From the NCBI GenBank assembly GCA_026545765.1, contig JAIFAC010000206.1, positions 43,501 to 107,500 of the forward strand: 64,000 bases of DNA, in the 5' to 3' direction. How positions within the stretch are numbered: position 1 is the first letter of the stretch; each line of letters opens with the position of its first letter. The stretch comes from Plantago major. Taxonomy: Eukaryota; Streptophyta; Magnoliopsida; Lamiales; Plantaginaceae. Below are positions 22,610-34,618 of the stretch, one piece after another. The translations under genes were made by a program, and so were the position numbers. The notes below the pieces were generated by a model. The model saw only the letters and a list, made by a program, of their open reading frames with translations. It was not told where the DNA came from and ran no database searches.

Positions 22610-23863
22610 ATGGTGTTGTGGGTTTTCGGATACGGGTCGCTGGTTTGGAACCCAGGTTTCCAAGTGGATGACAAAGTGATTGGCTTCATTAAGGATTACA
22701 GGCGTGTTTTTGATCTCGGTAAATTAATTAATTAATTACGAGTTTTCTTTTCTTTTATTTAATTGTTGTGCAAATCAAATCGCCATTTTAGTCTGTATTA
22801 ATTTTTCTTTTTCTTTTTATGAATGTGCTTCAGCCTGTATTGATCACCGAGGCACGCCTGAGCATCCGGCAAGAACTTGCACATTGGAACAATACCAAGG
22901 AGCTGTCTGTGTAAGTTCTCCAAATCTAAAAATTATTCTACTGTTTAATTTGACAATCCACTCAAAACTCGACTCAAGTTGAAGTTTATCAATTGATATG
23001 TAAAGTTTTGTGTTTGGTATTGAATTCATATGTTGATAATACTATTGAGTTTAGAAGTTGACGAATAGTAAATGAATCGGGTAGCATAGTGTAAGAGTGT
23101 AAGTTGAAAGACAAACTTTTTTCAAATAAATCAACTTGATGGGGAAAGTTAATAGCCAAACAATATGCTTTGAGCTTAGCAGATAATACTACCGCACTCG
23201 TGTTCGATTTTAACCCTTTGAAATACATTCAATTGGAAATTTAATATGGCGCAGAGATTGTCCAGTCCAGGTTGGACGCTTGAGCCTGGGTGTGAGCCAG
23301 AGGCTCTGATGTGTAACTTCCGCTTTGCTTAAGATACTTTGTTGAAGTAGTCACTAAAACTTTGTTATTGTTGTTAATTTCAGTGGGGCGCTGCATATTG
23401 TGTGCGGGGCGGGCCGGAGAAGGAGAAAGCAGCAATGGCATATTTGGAGCGAAGAGAATGCGAGTATGACCAAAAGACAACAGTAGAATTCTTTAAAGAG
23501 GGTGATTCTGAGGAGGAGCCCTTCGTAACCGGGGTAATTGTGTTCACATCTACACAAGATAAGATATCTAACAAGTACTATCTCGGACCTGCGCCACTGG
23601 AGGACATGGCGAAGCAGATCGCAACAGCATTCGGTCCGTGTGGTAACAACAGAGACTATCTTTTCCTACTGGAGAAAGCCCTGTTTGACATTGCTCATCA
23701 AGATGAGTATGTCATTGAGTTGGCAAATGAGGTGAGAAAGGTACTTGCTGGACTTGGTGGTGTTTTCAAAGATACTAACAAGCTTTCAGGGCAGTCTCAA
23801 GTTCCTTTCAAGTTGCCCCGGAAATTAAGGGTGCTGCCCCGGCCAATTGTAACGGATTCTTAG
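22610..23863 (+). CDS. GGCT2: ChaC-type gamma-glutamylcyclotransferase, three exons
   Basis: Exons 22610-22718, 22834-22910 and 23384-23863 (introns GT...AG, phases 1 and 0) give a 221-residue protein, normal for plant GGCT2 proteins. It starts [17 protein letters not shown]: the YGSL motif forms the substrate pocket. The family's catalytic Glu should lie in YLERREC of exon 3. The C-terminus has YYLGPAP and [15 protein letters not shown], typical of ChaC. Family knowledge: cytosolic enzyme that cleaves glutathione to 5-oxoproline and Cys-Gly, feeding glutamate recycling and often induced by sulfur limitation or heavy metals. All splice sites are canonical and no frame break is seen, so it should be functional. 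The exact paralogue (2;1 to 2;3) cannot be settled by eye. Confidence 0.95.
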
Positions 23864-24888
23864 AGCTGACTTCTCCACTTAAGATTGACGAAAACCAAAT
23901 GAAACTACTCCTTGAAGAAGGAATGTAGTTTCCATTTTCAACTCAGTTAATGTGTCTGATGTTTTAGTAATGTTAGATTAGATTAGCGAGAGAGAGGTAG
24001 AAGAATGAACTCACGAGTAACACTAGCAGAGCAAGTTGAAAATATTTTCTCGGACTGTGTCCAAATTATATGAGCTTTGGTTAATTTAAATAGAACGCTT
24101 ATATAAAGTAGTATAATAGGTTACTTGTTGGCGCGTGGAGGATTAAAATTGGATCTCAATTTTGTCCAATTACAGTACAATTCTGCAGAAAATGGTGAAT
24201 AATCGTAGCCTCACCAACGAGCGTGTGGGTTTCACTCTTTGTCTTTATCCTTTACGAAAAATCCTCTGTTATATTTCTCTTTGTCCACTTCCTCTTCCTT
24301 TTCTGTTTCGTTTTCATCTGTCATATAGATCCGGATCAGAAGTAAGACGACGTTTCTTCTCTGACAACTCCTCGTCGTAATATTCATCGCCGTGCAGCTC
24401 TTCCGTCTTGCTGAAAACAATCTCCTCTTCCATTCCCATCATCGGCCTCACTACTCCTAAATCCAATTAATCAACAATGAATGAAACATCAATTGACACC
24501 CTTCAAATCAAAATTCAATGAAATAAACAGTTACAAGTCGAAAAACAGAGACACTATTCCCTAGAAACAACATGTTGTTACACAAAGAATCGAAGAATAT
24601 TAGACATGATTCCATCACATCCTTCTCCGATCGGAACTATCACTCAGCCAAAGTGGCCCAAACATACACCAGAGGCGTATGTGTAATTGATGGTAACATA
24701 GGTACCAAAACTGAGATTGGTGAGTGAAGCTGTGATTTAGGCCGGCTGAAAATGGAAGTGAAAACATGAACGGACTATCATAGTTCCCTACTCCCCATAT
24801 TTTTGCTCTGATTGTTCCAAAGTGATGTTGAAGACATCCACGTGTTGTTGTGCAGTGCAAATGGGTGGTGGGTCCTGCAGTTATATAC
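23864..24888. other. 3' flank of the cyclotransferase gene and intergenic DNA
   Basis: Includes the probable 3' UTR (to about 24100). Apart from the HD-Zip-like fragment I see no gene. Confidence 0.5.
24314..24456 (-). pseudogene. Possible HD-Zip class I exon fragment
   Basis: Minus strand open segment following an acceptor-like TTTAG|G at 24456. It reads RPMMGMEEEIVFS...GDEYYDEELSEKKRRLTSD and then a stop at 24314-24316. EYYDE followed by EKKRRLT is the hallmark just before the homeodomain of HD-Zip I factors (recognised from memory). The homeodomain and leucine zipper are absent. Most likely a gene relic or captured fragment; an unrelated acidic protein remains possible. Confidence 0.35.
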
Positions 24889-24890
24889 TA

Positions 24891-25130
24891 CTCCCTCCGA
24901 CCAAATGTCTCATTTTGACTTTTTACAGTCAATATTTTTCAACTTTGACCACGATTTAATTTTAAACCGTAAATGTAAAATGTTCAATTAAATTATATAA
25001 TTAAAATTTTGGAAGTAAAGTTTCATTATATGATTTAATTGAACATTTTACATTCTGATTAAATAAATCGTAGTCAGATGAAAATATTACTAAAGATAAA
25101 ATAGGACATTTAACATTGTTGAGAATAAAC
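24891..25130. mobile_element. Stowaway-like MITE
   Basis: Starts CTCCCTCCGACC after TA, the typical Stowaway terminus. The core forms a long hairpin: TGTAAAATGTTCAATTAAAT near 24976 pairs with the segment ending CATTTTACA near 25053 (27 of 28 positions). The right end is diverged (TAGGACATTT... to about 25130), so its border is approximate. Confidence 0.65.
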
Positions 25131-25707
25131 TACTAGAAAGTCCTTCAATTCATTTTAAATTTATTTACCTCCAATATTTCAAGATCATTACTAAGTTTTA
25201 AAGTAGTGTAAATTTGTAAAGTAGTTTTACTTCCTTTTACTCTACTGTACAACTGAAGGAAATATTTGCAGTCAATTTTAGAGTTCTATGGAATTTGGTT
25301 TGACATTATTAGGAAAGAAAGATTGATGAGTGAACTTGTTATGTAATGTTGGATGGTACATGGTTAGGTTATGCCCTCTTCATCTGAAAAATCATTAATT
25401 TCAGTTAAGTTCTGCTTAATTATTTTTTATACTATAAATAAATTCAGATCAGTTCAGTTAAGACAAAGAACAGAGTCTAAGGCACACAGAAGTATACTAT
25501 TTGGTTTAACCATGCAATAAACTTGATAGAAATTAAAGTAAGAATGCAAATGATCCATAGTATGAAGACTCTTCGAGTATATATTTCATGTTACAACACT
25601 TATATATAGAAATTATGTATATATAACATGTTTCAATTTTCACTAGACAAAAAAGTCTTTGATGACTTGCTCATATATCGCAGTAACACGTGTAGCGTGT
25701 TATCCTC
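25131..25707. other. Intergenic DNA
   Basis: AT-rich; no gene or repeat recognised. Confidence 0.5.
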
Positions 25708-26973
25708 TAAGAGGCCGTTTGGTTTGAATATGGTATTTGCTATTCACAAATTCTTGGTATTTAGGCCCGGTGAAAAAACCATGGTAATTCAATTGGTATT
25801 TCAGTATAAATACTATGTTTGGTATTATTGAGCGAACATGGTATTTGGAATTGAAATACCATGTTTGGTACAAACAACATTTTTGGAGTTTTCTGTATGT
25901 ACTATAATATCCCACTATTTTTTTTAATGAAAATTAATACCTAATCAAATCATATTACAATAAAAATAAAGCAACCTCTTTTTTTTTTTTCAATTTCATG
26001 ATTTATTTATTTACAAAAACATTATAGATTAGATATGATAGAATAGAATCACAAATGAGATTCTTTTTTTTTTATCTAATCATCCATAGTACATATAGAT
26101 AACAATGAATGAAAAGTGATTTATCAAATCACGTTTCATCTTAGTATTTGAGATGATAATGAACTATAGGCGATGAGCGTATCAAAACTAAAAAACACCA
26201 TCTTTAACCAAGCACCATATAGTAAGACCACTCCCGATGGGTGCATTGAGTTAAGGCAAGTGAATAGTTGCGATGAATGACGGCTGATTTAACGACCACT
26301 GCAGGAAAAAAACTGTCCAACAGGTTGTCGGACGACCGTGAATAGTGTTTTTTTTAATTTTTTTTTTTTAAACTTGCTTAACATATTATAAGAGTGTTTA
26401 GAAGTTGAAATTACTCAAATTGGATTCTTAAAACTCGTTTTATAATTTATTGAGATTGAAATCAGAATGAACAAAATGAGAACAAGACAGAATAAACATT
26501 ACAATGCAAATACATCAAACATTACATTGCAAACAAAGACATGAAAGACAAAGAATGCAAACAACAATACAACAAACATTACAATGCAAATAATAGGAAA
26601 CAAACCAACAACACACATGCATAAAAATGAAATAAACAACAACACATTACAATGAAAAGAACTACTCATGGTTGAAAGACCAAACATGGTTCATGATGTC
26701 TTCTTGAAGCCTCAAATGGGTCTCCTTACTTTCTAGGCCAGCCCTTTTGCTCAAATAGCCATCCATTTGATTGATATAGGAATCCCTGCGTGTGTAGGCA
26801 TTAAGCTCATCGTTGTGGATGCCTAATTCTACAGCATCATTGAATTACGCTATCCGTCTTTGTAGTTGCGATATAAGTGTCGCTCATCCTCTACTATCAT
26901 ATTGTGCAAACAAATGCAACAATTCATGATCTAGCAAGGTCTTCTCGGTTATGGGCGATCTTTGGATCCTTAA

Positions 26974-27990
26974 TTACTTTGAAGCGTGCTTGGAGAACTC
27001 CAAAGCACGTTCGACATCTTTCTGCGCCTCTTGCATTGCAAACTTGGCCTGTTTTGGATTGATAGGACCCTTAATTGACTTCACAAATGTTGCCCACATA
27101 GGATATATGCCGTCAGTTAGATAGTACCCCATGTCGTATGGATTCCCATTCACTTCGAAGTTAACAGCAGGAGCTTTTCCCTTAGTAATTAAATGAATAC
27201 GGTGGCCGTTCCACAATGATTCGATCATTCAACTTCCTGAAACACCAAAAAGCATGCGAATCCAAGTATCTTGGGATGCAACCGCCTCAAAACAAGTGTG
27301 GCTCTCTTGTTTTTCCTTGGAAGCGCCCTTTCCAACCCGGCAGACGGTTCTTCCATTCCCGATGCATCTGATCGATACTTCCAAGCATGCCGGGAAAACC
27401 ATGACTAGTGTTCACCTCGACTAATTGACGTACATCCTCCGCATTGGCCGTCCTCATATATTTAGGACCAAAAACCGCAACAACCCCATCACAAAAGGCC
27501 TTCACTGCCTCTTGACCAGTCGTTTGGCTTACAGTGTATTAAGTCCACCATGCACATACACCATATGCAAGTTGTCGGATGGCGGATGTGCATTACATTT
27601 TGCCGTAAACCCAACCTCCTATAGCATCCGGCGTTGTTGAAAATCTGGATCGTATTGCTCTAAAGCTTGACGATCCGGAGAAACAAGCCTTTGCATCTGA
27701 GCAAGCGTCGAACTTGACGCTCCCCATGTTGGGCGTTCGACAAAATAATCGTTATCGAGTAACGAACTGTTCCCTCTTAGATCAATGTATTCAGCGTATA
27801 CCCGACCTCCTTCGTGGATTTTGTTGCTTTCGCGGTGGTGGATTATGTGAGGTGGCTTGAATAAGAAGTCAGTATACAGTATAGTAATCGGTTTGTGTGC
27901 TTGAAGAGGAAGAAGAGGAATCAGCATATTGTGCAAACTCATCATCATCGGAACTAGATGATGATAAGTTGTTGATGTAGTGATTAATTG
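26974..27990 (-). pseudogene. Harbinger (ALP1-like) DDE transposase, degraded
   Basis: Minus strand. It begins near 27997 with a Ser/Asp-rich leader, then YAEYIDLRGNSSLLDNDYF (about 27740-27800) and FCDGVVAVFGPKYMRTANAEDV (about 27430-27500). GFPGMLGSIDQMHREWKN follows (about 27330-27400, including the first catalytic Asp of the DDE_4 family), and later [22 protein letters not shown] (about 27110-27180, including the second Asp). The third part, [13 protein letters not shown], is short. At least two frame breaks (about 27510-27620 and 27230-27290) split it, and the central segment is shortened. Family knowledge: a nuclear transposase that cuts at TWA sites. This copy is probably inactive. Confidence 0.85.
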
Positions 27991-28342
27991 CAGACATGTT
28001 TGGATATGTGTTTGAGTTTAGAGACGTTTTGAGTTTAAGAAATGGAAGATGAGAGGAAATTGAGGTGTGGTGAAATGAGTTGTGAATGAGTTGTATTTAT
28101 AGATCTCGAAAAAATATAGCCGTTGGGGTATTTTTTATTTAATATTACTTTATAAATTAATTTTAAAAAATAAAAAAAATAAAAAAATAAAAAAAGGGGT
28201 GGGGCCCACACAGTGGTCAGTCCATTAGCAGTCGGGACCAACCCCAAAATTCGGCCTTATTAAGGCGAATTTTGAGTTAACCGTCACCTGACGGCCGTGG
28301 TGCTCCATTGGAGCTGAACGGTAGGCGTGATCTGCCGATCTC

Positions 28343-28365
28343 GACCACTCCCATTGGGAGTGGTC
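28343..28365. repeat. Perfect 23-bp palindrome at the right end of the Harbinger element
   Basis: GACCACTCCC, spacer ATT, GGGAGTGGTC. The terminal repeat is present in both orientations at this end only; the left end has one copy. Confidence 0.85.
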
Positions 28366-28381
28366 TAACGCCCCTGTGTCT

Positions 28382-28576
28382 ATGGATAAAACAAAGCAGG
28401 AAAAGATTCCTATGGAGCCTCCTACTCACTTCATATCGGATGACGATGAAGAAGTAGATAGTGACGATTCGGTATCTCCTTTGAAGTTCACAATACCCAC
28501 TACCCGCTTCAACTTGGCCAATCTTCCAATGGAGTCGCCTACTCATGGACCAAAAGAAGAACCGGCAATGGTTTAA
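28382..28576 (+). CDS. Short unrecognised reading frame
   Basis: 64 residues from ATG 28382 to TAA 28574-28576, just right of the Harbinger copy and inside the outer element. Hydrophilic, with an acidic centre (SDDDEEVDSDD) and a repeated phrase: PMEPPTH near the start and PMESPTH near the end. I do not recognise it. It could be part of a gene of the host element cut by the Harbinger insertion, or chance. Confidence 0.25.
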   Translation: MDKTKQEKIPMEPPTHFISDDDEEVDSDDSVSPLKFTIPTTRFNLANLPMESPTHGPKEEPAMV

Positions 28577-29191
28577 CAAACAAGACAAATAGCAAATGGA
28601 TTGTTGGATTGCGAGCAATTAAAGAGATTGAAAATGAAACCAACAATAGCAAATGGAAATTCTATAGTGCATTTTACTTGATCAAAATTGAAATATAAGA
28701 GTGCAATCCAACTAGCAGTGGGTTGGGTTTACGATCAATTAAAGGGAACACAACCCACAGCATCAAACTTTTCTTTTGCGAGCAGAAGAGAAGGACGAAA
28801 ATTATGGTAGTAAGGAGCAGAAGAGAAGGACGAAAATTACCTTTGTTTTGCGAGCAGGCAGAAGGCGTTTGAAGATGAAGCGTAGCTAGCAGACGGCGTA
28901 AGAAGATGAAGACGTGAATCAGAAGGGGTTATGATGATTTTGAGGGCTAAAGATGTAATTGTATGAAAGATGGGTTTTGGGACCAAATACCTAATCTCAA
29001 TAATCCAATCTAGGTGGGTATTTCTAAATGGTATTTCGAAGAACTAATTTTGCAAGCTAGAAATTCCGGTATTTGGTGAGTTTGAATTTTTAACGGACTT
29101 TGGTATTTCAAATTTATACAACCAAACATGGTATTTCGAGGGGTGTTTTCCAAATACCATTAGAAAACACCCCAAACCAAACCGCCACTTA

Positions 29192-29641
29192 TTAGTCTCG
29201 GTATTATTTCGTGTATTTTTGCAACCAAACATTATTCATTTTTTCATGTCATGTCAAAATGCGAACTAGTTTAATCCGGTACCGAACGGCTCGTAAGTCA
29301 AACCGTTGAACAAAGCAAATCATGGCCCTAATAAAAATGCAGAAACCGAAGGTTCTGTAGCTAGACTAGTCAATTTACAGCATTGAGGTTTAGCACTAAT
29401 AAAACCTCTGCGGAGAAATAAGACCTCAATTTAAATTACAAGTGATTTATTCGTCCGTCTATGGTTTAGAATCCAGAACCTGCAGTTAGATAAGAGAAAA
29501 AAAAGGTCAGAAACTTGATTAATGATTATCAGCCAGTAGCATTTTCATATGATACTAGAAAAAAAAGAGAGACAACTAGGAACAAAAAACACATCATCTT
29601 GTAGAATAGAATAGAATAGGATATAGAGCAAAACATACCTA
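29192..29641. other. 3' flank of the receptor kinase gene
   Basis: AT-rich, no gene. It should contain the 3' UTR of the minus-strand kinase gene. Confidence 0.5.
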
Positions 29642-32600
29642 CTAATTGTCTTTAATTCCCTTCAAGATCTTAAGAACATGGAGCATAGTAGGCCTGTTGG
29701 CAGGAGTCTCCGAAGTGCATAAGATGGCAATGTGCAGGGTCTGTAGCATCATATGCTTCGAATCCGCATCCAGGACCATTGGATCAAGCACGTCAATGGG
29801 GTTCCCGTTCTTCACTTTCTGGAACACCCATCCGACTAAGTTGCCACCTTCGATATCCTTAAAATCAGGTCCTGTTGGCTCTTTCCCAGTTAACAGCTCC
29901 AGCAGGATCACACCAAAACTATACACATCACCCCTAGTCGTTGATTTCCAGCTTTGACCATACTCCGGTGGAATATACCCAAAAGTACCAGCAATATCTG
30001 TACTCACATGAGTCTCACAAGCACTTATCAGTCTTGCCAACCCAAAATCAGCCACTTTCGGCTCAAACTCCTCATCCAGTAAAATATTGCTTGCCTTGAT
30101 ATCGCGGTGAATTATGTGAGGGATGAACCCGTGATGAAGAAAAGCAAGGCCGCGTGCAGAGCCCACTGCAATATTAAGACGTTTAGCCCAATCCAAAACG
30201 TAAAGTGTGCCAGTCCTGTTCCTCAACCAATTATCCAAGCTTCCGTTCACCATGTATTCGTAAACCAGCACTTTCTCCTCACCGTAAGAGCAGTAGCCAA
30301 GCAATGCTACAAGATTTCTATGTTTCACTTTGCCTAGAGTTTCCATCTCTGCCAAAAACTCCCGTTCACCCTGAGCTTTTGTCTGATTCAGTTTCTTCAC
30401 AGCAACTGTCTTGCCACTAGACAAAGTGGCTTTATACACAGTGCCAAACCCACCATCACCAACTATATTTGCTCTTGCAAAATTGTTTGTTCCTTCAAGA
30501 ATATCATCCAACGTTAGTTTGAGGAGAGGCAGCTCAAACATCGCAACATTAATGCTCAGCGGCTCCTTAGATCTACTACTGCTCAAAATATGCAGATTCT
30601 GATCATCCGAGCTATTCAACTTGCTTTCTGAAACATCCTCCGTATCATTTCTGCCTTGCCTATTAACCCAGATACTCAGCACTATAATCACCGAGAGAGT
30701 GATCAAAATAGTTCCACCGACGACTGATAGAACTGCCCACACATTTAGTACAGGCAATTTTCCGCTAAAACTCTTCAAGGGGCATGTCAGACCAACAATT
30801 CCGCCACACAGATCCTTGTTACCAGCGAGTGAAGATTTAGAAAGGTTGCTGCAAATTCCATATCTTGGAACCGGACCCTCAAACTTATTTTCAGACAAAT
30901 TTACGAATAATAGATTGGAAATACCACAAATTTCATATGGAATTTCTCCTGTTATTCCATTCATAGACACATCCAGATACCCAAGCTGTGCAAGATGACC
31001 AAGCTCACGTGGCAATTCTCCAATAAAATGGTTCCTATGAAGATCCAAAACCGTCAAGAACGACAGATTGCCCAGAGAACATGGCAGATTTCCGGTAAAC
31101 CCATTGGAACTGAAATTCAGAATCTCAACTCTCCACATAACCGAATTCTTGAAAAGATCATCTATATGCCCAGACATCCTATTACTTTGTATGTAAAGTC
31201 CAACAAGATTTACCATTCCCGCAAGAGACGCAGGAAGGTAACCACTTAGAGCATTGGAGCTCAAGTCCAAATGTGTAAGGCCACTCAAGTTGCCAAGACT
31301 CAATGGCACTGGACCAGTCAACAAATTGTTAGTCAAATTCAATTTCACCAAATCGACCAATCCACCCAAGCTTTCAGGAATGGAGCCTGTCAGCTGATTA
31401 TCCTTAAATACAACCCTGCAACGTGACAAAGTCACCAAATTCAGGAGGAATTTCACCCGTCAGCAAATTTCCCGACAAATCCATGGCCATCAAATTTGAT
31501 AGGCGGGATAGGGACTTTGGAATTTCCCCGGACAGCAGATTATTGTTGAGCAAGAGATCAGCTACGACCATACAATGTCCCAATTCTTCTGGAATTGAAC
31601 CACTTAAACTATTGTACGACAAATCATAGATTCCACGGTGCTGAAGGTAGATTGTGGCAGGCATAATGGAAACTTGGTGGAAATATAGGGAACCTCCAGC
31701 AGGAATAGTTCCGGAAAGATTGTTATGTGAAAGAACAAGGCATTGCAGCTGGGGCAATGCAGCAAGTTCTTCCGGAATAGACCCGTTAAGCTGGTTGTTA
31801 CCCAAGTCCAACGTCATAAGAGCAGAGCAGTTACCGAGTTGAGACGGAATATTTCCTTCGAAAAAGTTGGAATTCAAATCCAACATAGACAGAGAACTCA
31901 ACCTCCCGATTTCTCCGGGAATGACACCACCCAGATAGTTGTTGGCAAGAATAACAGTCTGTATTACCACAGAATCACCAAACTCCGCCGGAAGCAAACC
32001 CTCTAACCGATTACTAGAAGCAGTGAACTCAACCAAACTGTTAGAACTCCAAATGGAAACTGGAATGGGACCTGAAAAATTATTAGAATCCAACTGAATA
32101 TCCATCAGAGGTAGCTCAGACAAATAACCTGGAATAGAACCATATAGCTCGTTACCCCGCAACACCAACGTTGTCAGACTTGTACAGTTGACAAATGTTT
32201 CCTCAATACTTCCGACTAGAGCATTATCCTCAAACTGAACACTGGAAAGCAATGGTGCATCACACAGCTCTTTCGGTATCTCCCCAGTAAGCAAATTACC
32301 CCCCAAACTAAGCTGATACAACATTGAACAATTCCCAAACTCAACCGGAATCCTTCCCGTAAACCTATTGCTCGAAAGCAGAATCGACTCGATTTGAGTC
32401 CATTTACCAAGAGACGAAGGCAGTGTGCCCGAGAGTTGATTCTTCTCAGCCGAAAAGGTAACCAACGGCAACTCACCAAGCTCCACAGGCAAAACCCCAG
32501 AAAGTGAATTGAACGAAAGCAACAAAATTCTCAAATTCACACATTTCCCAATCTCAGACGGTATAGTACCATTAAGCTCAGCAGAAACAAGATTCAACGC

Positions 32601-33524
32601 AGTTAAGTTCTGCAACTCACCAATCCCTTTTGGGATTGAACACTGTAGAGGGTTCGACGACAAATCGAGCCTATTAAGAGATTTCATCTTCGAAAATGAC
32701 TCAGGTAATGGCCCTGTGAAGTAACATTGCGATGAGATAAATATCTCAAGGCTTGTCAAACGGCCAATTTCCGTCGGAAATTGGCCGGAGAAGTGATTGT
32801 TTCCGAGATAAAGCTCTTTGAGTGAAACCAAATTCCCAATTTCAGAAGGAATTCTCCCAGATAATGAGTTGTTGGAAACATCAAAAGAAGATAGCCATTG
32901 AAGCTCTGTAAACATCTCAAAAGGCAAATTCCCAGTTAAGAAATTGTTTCCAAGAGCTAAAACTTGCAGCTGAGTCAAGTTGCCTAAATGGGGTGGGATA
33001 TTTCCAACCAATGCATTACCGGAGATGTCAAAGGACTCGAGGTTTACCAGATTACCGAGCTCGATGGGGATTTTTCCGGTGAACGAGTTCGGCCCGAGTG
33101 AGAGCTCCTGTAACTGAGTTAACTCACCGAGTCGACTCGGTAACTCGCCAGTTAACTGATTACCCCCAAGGTCTAGCACTCTGAGTCTGCGCAATGTGGC
33201 GATTTGAGGTGGGATTTGGCCGTAGAGGTTGTTGGAGGAGAGATCCAGGAGGAGGAGGGTGGTGAGGTTGAACAGTGGAGGGGATAGTGGGCCGGTGAGA
33301 TTGTGAGTTGAGAGGACCAGTTGTGTGACTCGGTGAGTGCCATTTTTGCAAGAAACTCCGAGCCATTTGGTGCAGTGGTTTGTGGAAGGGTTCCATGAAT
33401 GAAGTGGGTGTTTGTTTTGGAGAGAATTCTTGAAGGAGAGCAATATGGACTTATCTGAAATGGCGTTTGAAGTGAAAAGAAAGAGATGAAACATCATACT
33501 GATAACAATTGGCTTGGAATCCAT
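29642..33524 (-). pseudogene. EMS1: LRR receptor-like kinase, EMS1/EXS orthologue, with a frameshift
   Basis: Minus strand, intronless as in EMS1. ATG at 33522-33524 gives a signal-peptide-like start (MMFHLFLFTSNAIS), then DKSILLSFKNSL and about 30 leucine-rich repeats. Next come an LRR cap with paired Cys, a transmembrane segment (about 30665-30750, VLSVVGGTILITLSVIIVL), and a kinase with GDGGFGTVYKA (about 30435-30465), VAVKKL, HRDIKASNILL (about 30080-30110), DFGLAR and GTFGYIPPEYGQS. Many blocks match EMS1 (NLVSAELNGTIP, LDLDSNNF-type repeats, EPLSIN(V/I)AMFE). A net shift of two bases at about 31405-31416, next to TLQG, splits the frame into 706 and about 588 residues; without it the protein would be about 1290 residues. 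Known role: with TPD1 ligand and SERK1/2, it specifies tapetum in anthers. Since everything else is intact, a sequence error is as likely as a pseudogene. Confidence 0.9.
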
Positions 33525-34235
33525 TCTCGATAGTGGTAGTAGGAGAAACTTTCACATTTTTTATCAGAGAAGGTGAGAAATACTACTAGTACTGTAATGT
33601 ACAGAAGAGTTTGTTGGGAAATGGTACAGAAAACGAAATTGTTGTTTTGAATTGATTTGATTTGATTTGATGAACCAAGTGAAGGAGAGAGAGTAAGTAA
33701 TTATGTGCAATTCATTGAAGAAGGAAGCAAGCAACATAGAAAGAAGAGTAGTATAGTAGAGTGAGTAGTACACACATGCAATGGATGTGTGGATTAATGG
33801 GAACTAGGAGTTGTTCAGTTTGAACGACAGCTATCGTTTTTGTTTTCTGGGTGCTGGTAGGGGTCCCTTGCCCTACCTTCCATTTTTACGAGTTAGTATC
33901 CTGATGGGCAGTATAGACATAAAAAAAAATATTACGATTCGTTGAAAAGCATTTATAAATTTTCTTAAAATCATTTGTCGTTCAAAAATATTCTTGATAT
34001 TGTTTAAAATATTATATATATAATTAAAAAGCAATCGATGTCTTAAATATCTTATTAATACACTTATCTTCTAATATGTTGTGTTAAATTACCATTACCT
34101 ATTAAAATATTAAAATCTACTCTCTTTTAATACAAATTCTAGAAAAAGGCCTGATTTCCATTAGAATACGAAAATTCACTTTTTTAATTTGCTCGTGGTT
34201 AGCGGTCATACCGATGCAAGTGATCGTCATTAATT
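33525..34235 (-). other. Upstream region of the EMS1-like gene
   Basis: Presumed promoter and leader of the minus-strand kinase. The first 250 bases contain GATTTGATTTGATTTGAT-type short repeats (33651-33672) and GA-rich stretches. No single promoter element stands out. Confidence 0.4.
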
Positions 34236-34550
34236 AGGTTATAAAAGCTACATGAACCAGACATTAATTTCATGATTATAAAACTACATCTATGACATAA
34301 ATTCCACATTATAAAAATTCACAGACAATATTAATTCCATTGATTATAAAAACTCACAGACCTGACATAAATTGCTTGATTATAAGAACTCACAGACAAC
34401 ATAAATTCCCAAGTTATAAAACTCACGACATGACATAAATTAGAGTTATAAAACTCATGATCATGACATAAATCTCACAGATCCAAAAACCTACAGACAC
34501 AAAATAAATTCCACTGATACAGAAACCCACAAACACCAGATAAATCTCCC
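34236..34550. repeat. Diverged minisatellite, unit about 36-42 bp
   Basis: About eight imperfect copies of a unit like GACATAAATTCCA..GATTATAAAAACTCACA. Indels between copies are common. One isolated copy recurs at about 35681-35725. Confidence 0.75.
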
Positions 34551-34618
34551 AAACAAGTCCGAACTTTTCATTTGCTCTTTTTTTTTCAGCCTGAGATCAA
34601 AACATCTGATCCAACTAG

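Larger units (their letters stand above)
26226..28365 (-). mobile_element. PIF/Harbinger transposon (2.1 kb)
   Basis: Terminal inverted repeats GACCACTCCCGATGGG (left) and the matching GACCACTCCCAATGGG read inward from the right end. Flanked by TAA on both sides (26223-26225, 28366-28368), the PIF/Harbinger target. It carries one degraded transposase on the minus strand; the second, Myb-like gene of full PIF elements is absent. Confidence 0.88.
25711..29188. mobile_element. PIF/Harbinger- or hAT-like element carrying the nested Harbinger copy
   Basis: Ends form an imperfect inverted repeat: GAGGCCGTTTGGTTTG at the left, and the complement of GTGGCGGTTTGGTTTG at the right (29173-29188). Both ends then carry several copies of GGTATTT and ATACCATGTTTGGT in inverted arrangement. 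Flanks are TAA (25708-25710) and TTA (29189-29191), which fit a 3-bp TWA duplication only loosely. The Harbinger element at 26226-28365 lies inside. The family assignment is inferred. Confidence 0.45.

Noticed and set aside
29642-31456. Separate 604-residue receptor kinase starting at 31456
   Set aside because: Its first 15 residues are out-of-frame; the LRR run continues directly from the upstream 706-codon frame, so both are one EMS1-like gene with a frameshift.
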